DNA of 64,000 bases from Cristatella mucedo (taxonomy: Eukaryota; Bryozoa; Phylactolaemata; Cristatellidae), in the NCBI GenBank assembly GCA_009760855.2, contig WPIO01000063.1, positions 1,087,001 to 1,151,000 of the forward strand, written 5' to 3'. A program made the position numbers and the translations under genes. The number at the start of each line of letters is the position of its first letter. The stretch's first letter is position 1. The notes beneath the pieces are model-generated. The model was not told where the DNA came from and ran no database searches. It saw only the letters and a program-made list of their open reading frames with translations. Below, one piece after another: positions 56,691-64,000 of this stretch.

Positions 56691-57714
56691 TTTAAGTGTT
56701 AAGAGGTAATTAATTGTTAAACTTCAAATATCTTGGGAGGAATGGGAGCTGTCGGTCAAAAGCAGCATCTTCAAAACCGTTTGACGCTCTAAATAAAATA
56801 ATTTGCATCCACCACTTGCAGGCCCTTAAGAATTGCCTAGAAAGAAATAGTACAAAATACGACGGCGTCCTATTTTACAATGGCCGCCCCCACCACGAAC
56901 CGACCCTGAATTCGCAGCGGTGGTTTTGCAGCCTTTTTACCATACCATCAAGATAACGGTAGAACCCATCGGTTCAGTTTTTGAATTCACACGCCTAGTG
57001 CACTATGCCCGGCAGGATTTTTAGAAAACTCAGACTGATCGCTCTTCCTTCGATAGCGATATGGGAGAAAAAACCCATCCTAGTTTCGAGGAGGGCTAAA
57101 GGCGCGAAGATAGGCCCAACGGTTGTATTAGCTAGCTCCAGCCCCTTTTAGCCGGACTCCTCGGGCTGGGCTTCACCTAACCATCCAGAGGGGAAGCAGA
57201 GTGCATTTGCCCCACACCTGCTGCTGGGTGCCACCTGGGCCGCCCCCTATTCCTACGCTCACCGACTTTCACCAATGAGGAAAGTAAGTCTTAATTCCAT
57301 TTGACGAGCAAATGCCGAGTTCGTGTAGAATTAACGCTGTGACTTCGGTGGTTTAGCCCCACCTATATGAAAAATTTGGCAGGTCTTGCACCCCTAGATA
57401 AAAATTATGGCACTGCCGGCGCTCTCAGACCCTACGCTACGCCATCGAGGGCGATGCAGTGCTTGGCAGTTGAGAATGAATCTAGTGGGACGCTTTATTA
57501 CCTTGGGCTGATACATCATTTCAGTTGGCCTGGCTTCGAGCATGTGGGTGGCAGTACAGAGCGCCATTTAGTTAGTAATTAATTCCTGTATAGGCCTGTG
57601 CTTTTTTCTTCTTAAATTCTTACCAAACACCTTTTAAAGACAACTCAGTGGCAAAAGAATTCACTAAAACCCCGCCCTATGAGCGCTAAATTCCTTGCTC
57701 TTCTCCCCTTCCCT
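56691..57714. other. No identifiable feature
   Basis: Open + frames at 56714-56956 and 57367-57582 have no family motifs and no repeat match. Confidence 0.4.
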
Positions 57715-58190
57715 CTTCTCTTTCTAGGCGGTTTACACGTTCTGCAAAAGAAGCGTGTCAATTGCTTAAGTGATACTGTGCATGCATCGTATACCGAGTA
57801 CTCATGAGCGCACAAAGGACATTTCATATGAACCGAGTAAATGAGAATTACGGCGTTAAGTCAACGGATGTTATGGGAGCAGTCGGAAGTAAGTTTATGA
57901 CATTCGGAGCATGCGAACTAGAGACACGGTATCCGAAGGATTTGAGGTTAGTTAGCACAGCAGTGCAGCTAAGCAACTTGAGTCTGAAGAGTGGGATGTG
58001 CGATACGAATTCTATTAGGCCTTACAAAATAGCATTGGTGACACCAATAATTAGCCGGGCTCGACTTCGTGACCACAAGGCTGGCTTGATAGGCCAGACG
58101 GTGAAAATCAATGAGATTAGCCGGATGGTATGCAGACGAATAGGGAACACGTTGAACGGAGAATGTTCGATCGTCAGCTAATTTTTGAGA
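57715..58190 (-). mobile_element. Old L2 3' fragment
   Basis: Minus-strand hairpin remnant (TTTCTAGGCGGTTTACACG in + orientation) and the CCGAAGGATTTGAGGTTAG coding block of the L2 C-terminus. Many indels. Confidence 0.65.
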
Positions 58191-58650
58191 CAAATTACTA
58201 TACTGCCTCGTGCAACTGAAAAGCTGTGGGTGTGAGAAAGCTAGAGCTTTTAGATACATAGGCGAAACAATAGACGATATGGTGCTTAACCTCCTCAGCT
58301 GCTTAATACACAACCAAATATACGAACAGTCCATTTCACACCAAGAACAACGGGCTTATCTTCGACACAAGTTCAAAGCGGTCACTTGAGGTTACCGTCG
58401 GCTCTGTGTCATTTTTAGGTAAGAGGGGTTAGCAGATCTCATTGCAAAACGTTCGTTTCGATTAGTACCAACGGTACAGGCATCGGATCGTTTAAGACCG
58501 GCCCCAGCTGGAACCCTGATGTGTTCAACGAGCGATCCTAACTTACGAAGTTGGGCAGAAACACCCACGGGTCCGGCTGTCGTACTACGGAAACGATACA
58601 GCTAAGACCTGTTTAAAGTTATTCTGATTGTTTTTTGACCGTAGCGCGTA

Positions 58651-61600
58651 AGAAATTACGTGCCTATGGACATCTAAACGCTTATCGCTTCGGGCTGCTG
58701 GGTCTCCCACGCCGGCGGCTGCATTAGCTACGCCGGCGGCTAGTAACCTACTTGTTAGTTATGGTCGTCAGCAGCTGCTATCGCTTCGTCATCGTATATC
58801 AAATGCATTCCTAGATATTAATGTTGTTGCTAAGTTTCATGAACTATGCATTAACAAAAGGAAAGCACCCCGTAGCCGCCGCGGTGGCCGGAACCGCCAG
58901 CTTAGACGCTGCTCGTTTGGTATTCCTAGCATTGTCTCGAACCGCTTAGCACGCTCCCCCCCCCCCGCATGCGTCACTGTAAATCTCTCAAACTTAATGG
59001 TCATCAGGCCTGTTGTAACCCAATCGGCCAGACTTAACGCTTGCCTTTGGAATCCTCGCTCAATGTCCAATAAACCTCTAGTAATAAACGACCTTATTTC
59101 TGAAAATGGTATCGACCTGCTCGCCCTAACTGAAACTTGGCTGAAATCGATAAACTGCCCGACAATTAAAGACGCTACTCCATCTGGTTTCACGTTCTTT
59201 CACACCCCTAGATCAATCAAAACTGGAGGTGGAGTTGCTATGATCGTGCGCTCGAAATTCAACTTCAAGCCATTTGCGGTACCCTCGAAGCAGTCTTTTG
59301 GATCAATTGTCCTGGTCTCAACCGAAAACAAGCTACCGATAGTGGCAGTAGTCTATCGCCCACCGGGTACCAAATCCTCCTTTATCTCAGATTTCTCCGA
59401 TCTCATTTCGATTCTGTGTGCAAGAAATCGATCCTTCCTCGTTATGGGTGATTTCGACGTTCACTTTGATAACTTATCTGGCGCTTTCAGCACCGAATTT
59501 CGTACATTGACAGACTCATTATCTCTTGTGACTCATGTGCATGGCCCTACCCACATCAAGGGTCACACACTCGACCAAATTTTCTCATATAACTGCACTT
59601 TGTCATCACCAGTTATCACCAAATCCTGCTTATCTGACCACATGCAGATCTCATTCAATCTACAGCGTGTGCCCACATTCTCCTCTAAAATAACCTGTGA
59701 ATCGCGAAACCTCAAGACCCTTGACATCGATGCTGTCCGTGCGAGCATATCTGCTTCACCTTTGCTGCTCAGTCCTCCCTCCGATCTGTCATCACTGGTA
59801 GATTGCTACAACACGACACTAGCTGACACGCTCGACGAGTTTGCACATTTGACAAAGCGAACTGTGCGCCCCCGCCCAGACGGCCTATGGTTTACCACAG
59901 ACATTAAACTAGCCAAGTCTACTAAACGAAAGCTTGAAAATGCATACAAAAGATCTGGACTGACTGTCCATCGACAGGCATATGAAGACTACTGTAGGTC
60001 GTACCAATCGATCCTAGCAAAGGCTAAGTCTAGCTTCTATAGAAACATTGTTGAATCACAGATGCACAATCCAAAAATGCTGATGTCGACAATAAACCAT
60101 CTCCTCAACCGTTCCCAGGTTAGCTCCTTACCTGATGATCCTTGTGATGATCTAGCCGATCGCTTCTCTCGATTCTTTGTGCAGAAGACAGACAAGATCA
60201 GGGAATCCATCCCTGCGATGACAACCTCCCACTAGAATGATGTTCCTCGGTTCCTGGCTGCGCCTCAATGTCTGCATTTAAACAGGTCACTAGTGATGTA
60301 GTCCTAAAGCTCGTATCTCAATCAAAGAAGACAACAAGTCCACTGGACCCTATTCCCACTGTCCTGCTCCTACGTTGCATTGATCTGCTGCTGCCATGCA
60401 TAACCAACATCATTAATATGTCATTAGCCTCAGGTCATGTCCCAGCACCTTTCAAAAAAGCTGTAGTCAGGCCACTTCTCAAGAAAGCTACACTAGACCA
60501 AGAGAACTTAAGCAACTACCGCCCAGTCTCCATTCTACCATTCCTATCAAAGGCACTGGAACGGGTCGTGGCAGACCAGCTGAACTCGTATATCGAAACA
60601 TCACACCTTGCTAGTAAGTTTCAGTCTGGCTTTAGAGCTAATCACTCCACAGAGTCAGCATTGCTTCGGGTATACAACGACCTACTTAGGAATGCAGATA
60701 TGGGTAGAGTGTCTCTTCTTGTTTTTCTCGATCTTTCGGCAGCTTTTGATACCATCGATCACAAAGTACTTCTAGAGTACCTCTCATCTCGCCTGGGCAT
60801 CACTGGCACTGCTCTGCGGTGGTTCAGGGCCTATCTCAATGGGAGACTCCAGAGTATTGACGTGAATGGACAAAGATCATCTGAAGTACCTCTGAAATAT
60901 GGAGTACCTCAGGGCTCCGTGCTAGGTCCGGTTCTTTTCACCGTTTATACTCTCCCTCTCGCTGATGTGATTGCCAAGCACAATCTAGGCTTTCACTTCT
61001 ATGCGGATGACACTCAGTTGTACCTTTGCTTTGATCCCTCCCAGCCTTCGAGCACCTCAAATTCTCTCAACTCACTTGCTGCATGCATTGATGACATCCG
61101 ATCATGGATGGCAGCAAATTTTCTAAAACTAAACGATGATAAAACTAACTTACTAGTTATGGGCAAACCTAGTGTTATTCAGAAATTGGAAAGGCTGACT
61201 TTCAAAATTGGCTCTGCCAGCATATCTCCAGTTGCATCAGCTCGAAATCTAGGTGTCATATTCCAAAGCGACCTCTCGTTAGACGACCACATCAGCTCCA
61301 CAGTCAAATCAGCCTATTTTCAGCTTCATAACATTGCTAAAATTCGGGCTTGTTTAGATAAGGATACCACGTCCAAGTTGGTCCATGCATTCGTGACATC
61401 TCGTCTCGACTTCTGCAACTCACTGCTTACTGGCCTACCAGCATGTGCGATCAGGCGATTGCAGCTGGTGCAAAACTCTGCAGCTAGGTTTGTCTGTCGT
61501 GAGCGTCGCAGTTGCCACATTACTCCACTTCTCGCCGACCTGCACTGGTTACCAGTCAAGCAACGGATTGACTTCAAGGTTTTGTCGCTCACTTTTAGGT

Positions 61601-62095
61601 CTTCATTCTATGGCTCCAGCCTATCTTTCAGAGATACTACCCCATCAGGCAAAGCATCGTACCACTCGCTTTTCGGAATCCAACAGTCTAGAAATACCTC
61701 GTACAAACCTTAAATCCTTTGGAGACCGTGCATTTAGCTCGTATGCTCCCACAGCTTGGAACTCCCTCCCGACCTGCATCAGAACATCCCCTGACCTGAC
61801 CACATTTAAAAGAAACTTAAAAACATACCTATTTAGGACAGCATTTAGTGGGTCCTTGTGATTCGTCCTCGATGTGCTTATGCGTGCTGACACTGTTCAT
61901 GCTGCCACTAACCACATTTGCATGCTGACCCCTAATATGTAACCCCTAACCATGTCATTCATTTTGTTTGTTTGTCAAGCATGATTTTACTTACTATTCT
62001 ATTGCGTATCACTTTGCAGCAAATGTAAAGCGCCTAGAAAGAGAAGTTCTGTGAGGGCGCTTTATCAAGTGCAATATTATTATTATTATTACTAC
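58651..62095 (+). mobile_element. L2-clade retrotransposon, nearly complete but disabled
   Basis: First frame (open from 58651, first ATG at 58997, stop at 60233-60235): a basic N-terminal region (RKAPRSRRGGRNRQLRR) and an APE-type endonuclease with LTETWLK, VYRPPG, MGDFDVH, LDQIF and LSDHMQI. Second frame (60268-61713): reverse transcriptase with LLVFLDLSAAFDTIDH, GVPQGSVLGP and HFYADDTQLYL. The C-terminal block continues in a third frame to a stop at 61861 after a two-base loss near 61603. The 3' untranslated region, hairpin and ATT tail end at about 62095. Two frame breaks and one altered endonuclease residue make this copy non-autonomous. It is the only copy here with the endonuclease. 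Confidence 0.96.
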
Positions 62096-62884
62096 CCGAA
62101 TGAGTAATAAATTACGACAGGAATGCACGGCCGTACTGGATATCTGGGCGAACACAACCAGACATCAAATGAAAAGTGCGATACTAAGACATTGCAGTAG
62201 GCTCAGATGTATGGTTCACCAGGACCCATGCTGAGAGACCTTGGTAAGCAGCCCCGAGCAGACTGGTAGCTGTTTCTCCGATGTACATTTTGCAATGTGT
62301 GATAGTTGAATCTCGGTCATTGTGTGCCAATCGATCTCACGTAGTTTTTAGTATGTTAACGTAGTTTTTAGATGAGTGAGCACATCAAGACAGTAAGTTT
62401 GCAAAGGTCGCCACGATGCCCTCTTTTTTATGAACATTCCGAACGGGACCAGCCGTATGCGAAAAGTAATGCTCATAAAGCATGATCAGGTTCGATGTAT
62501 GACATTGAGGTTGAGCAGCAGAGGGTTGGTTCGACGTGCTCACTCTGCCGGCAATGCTGCCGCCTCGACTGGCCGACCTTCGTTGCCATCGCAAAATTGA
62601 ACCTGCCGATCAACGAATGCAAAAAGGATGATGCAGCTACAACCAGTTTTGAATCCCGAGATTCCTTAATCCACAACACTGAAGAAACTTCTGGAGCAAA
62701 AGCGTGAAAGAGATTACAGCTCAACAGCTAATAAGGCTTGTTCATAGAGCCAACTTACTTTCTGCTGTGGGCCCTGACCCCATAGCAGGAAGTGAAGCTA
62801 CGATGCGAATGTGGCCACACTTTAGTTCCGGGATTGGTGAGTGCAGCTGCTGTACCCCTAGCTGAACACTCCTGCTACCAACTA
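62096..62884. other. No identifiable feature
   Basis: Between the L2 tail and a family C copy. Overlapping frames on both strands at 62385-62724 carry no known motif. Confidence 0.4.
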
Positions 62885-63112
62885 CGCCACATCCTTTCCA
62901 GACGTCATGAGCTGCTACTTCAATGCAACTCACTACCTCAACTGCTCTCCTGACTCAACTGCGCTTCTCACTTTCTCTTGGTTGCGAGAAACGAAGTATG
63001 TTGGCTACTAAATGCGCATTGAAAGCCGCTTAGGCTGTGAGTGCGCTATACAAAACTCTCCTGTGTAACAACCACATTGTCTTTGTGGAGTTACAGACGG
63101 AGATACATTACA
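62885..63112 (-). repeat. Repeat family C, inverse copy
   Basis: Reads as the reverse complement of the other family C copies, for example GCTGTGAGTGCGCTATACAA and GGAGTTACAGACGGAGATAC in + orientation. It lies just downstream of the HGH1-like terminal exon on that gene's strand. Confidence 0.85.
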
Positions 63113-63358
63113 CGCGACCTTGTGGTATTGACTAGTCCTGCACTACAGAGAGCAGGCGAAGCTAATGAAGGAAAAGATGCTTCAGCAGCAGAATATACAG
63201 TCACAACTTCTGCCAGCACATGTTCCTTGTTACAATACACAAAGCATAACAGCACGTTCGCGCTCAAATTATGCAGTGAATTGTGAGCCAGTTGGCCGAG
63301 TTGCAACAAAGACTGCCTTCGAAGAAGACCGACTGCTGAGACACTGGCTGATCGAATT

Positions 63359-63625
63359 TCACTGCTTCTGCTGAGGGTCTTCTACGTTAAGAAGACCCTC
63401 GGCAGAATCAACCGCCGAGTCCAGCAAGCTCCGCACTTCTGGAGGTATCTCTACTGCATGCAGATTTGCATGTTCTTCCTTAGGTTCGTCACCAATTAGC
63501 AAGTCGATGAGATTATAAATTGCTGGTTCGTTGTTCTTCACAGGCTCCCACTTGTGGTATTCGCGTATGATGACGTAGACTCTGTGCTTTCTCATCAGCG
63601 TCCGACCGAGCTTTGTTGCGCATAG
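63359..63625 (-). CDS. HGH1: HGH1 homologue, last exon
   Basis: An acceptor TTACTTTGCAG on the minus strand opens an exon of 88 codons ending in a stop at 63359-63361. It encodes LCATKLGRTLMRKHRVYVII, REYHKWEP, and NLIDLLIGDEPKEEHANLHA then VEIPPEVRSLLDSAV. The LREYHKWE and LIGDEP motifs are diagnostic of the C-terminal region of HGH1 (FAM203), an Armadillo-like cytosolic factor that helps the TRiC chaperonin fold elongation factor 2. The codon phase at the exon start is 0. The preceding exons should lie at higher coordinates, mostly beyond the window. The short acidic and Gln-rich C-terminus is normal for the family. Confidence 0.93.
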   Translation of the reverse strand, partial: LCATKLGRTLMRKHRVYVIIREYHKWEPVKNNEPAIYNLIDLLIGDEPKEEHANLHAVEIPPEVRSLLDSAVDSAEGLLNVEDPQQKQ

Positions 63626-63967
63626 CTGCAAAGTAAAAGAGCCCTACCTTGGCAGCAATGGTCAAAACTACGACCATGTTAAGTTGTATCAAACTGCAGC
63701 TACTAAAGAAACAAACTGGAGGCCACATAACAGAATTACGAGTGATTGTACAACAACTCACCTTGGTTTAATGTCGGTTTGTGCAAGTGTTGCAGCATGA
63801 ACTCGTGGCCACGGCAGAGTCATTATATCTAGCCCTGGATCAGGAGGCAACCGTGGACCCTCTGCTCTAAATAGGATCTTGTACGTCGTGATATGCACAA
63901 AGTACAAGATCCAAGTCCCCATGCTGCGCTCGATGCTACTGATCACGATAACTTACTTGAACGATCG

Positions 63968-64000
63968 ATAACGACAATAATAATAATAGTACATTTGATA
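63968..64000 (-). mobile_element. L2 tail, cut by the window edge
   Basis: In + orientation, AATAATAATAATAGTAC then ATTTGATA, which is the start of a minus-strand L2 3' end. It would lie inside an intron of the HGH1-like gene. Confidence 0.6.

Noticed and set aside
58440-58610. Possible 5S rRNA-like sequence before the L2 element
   Set aside because: Only a few scattered short matches; the internal control region would need a 12-base insertion, so it is not 5S rRNA.
63758-63946. Minus-strand frame ending at a good GTGAGT donor (CCAAG|GTGAGT) upstream of the HGH1 exon
   Set aside because: It would join the HGH1 exon in the wrong phase, the frame needed has a stop three codons before the donor, and the peptide does not resemble HGH1.

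Overview
The window is eukaryotic and, by gene content, an invertebrate animal. It has GT-AG introns from under 100 bp to several kb, a receptor tyrosine kinase of the Venus kinase receptor (VKR) type, a family known from invertebrates and not from vertebrates, and a dense population of L2-clade non-LTR retrotransposons with tRNA-derived SINEs. An early-branching marine animal such as a sponge is plausible but cannot be proven from this sequence.

Main gene: a VKR-like receptor on the + strand, assembled here from 17 exons between 23166 and 54800. One further 43-nt candidate exon lies at 22224-22266, and the signal-peptide start was not found. All splice phases agree across the 17 exons and give about 1,437 residues after the first partial codon. 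The order is an N-terminal module resembling the bacterial glycine-betaine substrate-binding domain (OpuAC-like), a GABA-B-like Venus flytrap domain, one transmembrane helix, an insulin-receptor-like tyrosine kinase with an intact catalytic core and a YxxxYY activation loop, and a Ser/Pro-rich tail. The OpuAC-like module stacked on the Venus flytrap is not part of the VKR architecture as usually described and is the most interesting observation here.

Flanking genes: on the minus strand, one exon of a 2-hydroxyacyl-CoA lyase (HACL1)-like thiamine-diphosphate enzyme (13219-13323), and the last exon of an HGH1 homologue (63359-63625) whose remainder lies beyond the right edge. No other exons of either gene were recognised.

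Repeats: about twenty L2 pieces, from near-complete (58651-62095) to tail-only stubs. Two SINE families are present. SINE-B carries an L2-like 3' hairpin tail, suggesting L2-driven mobilisation; SINE-A has a clear tRNA B box and a different tail. There are also two unclassified repeat families (C and D). Four long (CT)n tracts all lie in the receptor gene, with CT on its sense strand, and one of them sits inside an L2 tail. The regions 1-2373, 15263-21825, 27331-30117, 44598-47270 and 55000-57714 hold little that I can identify.
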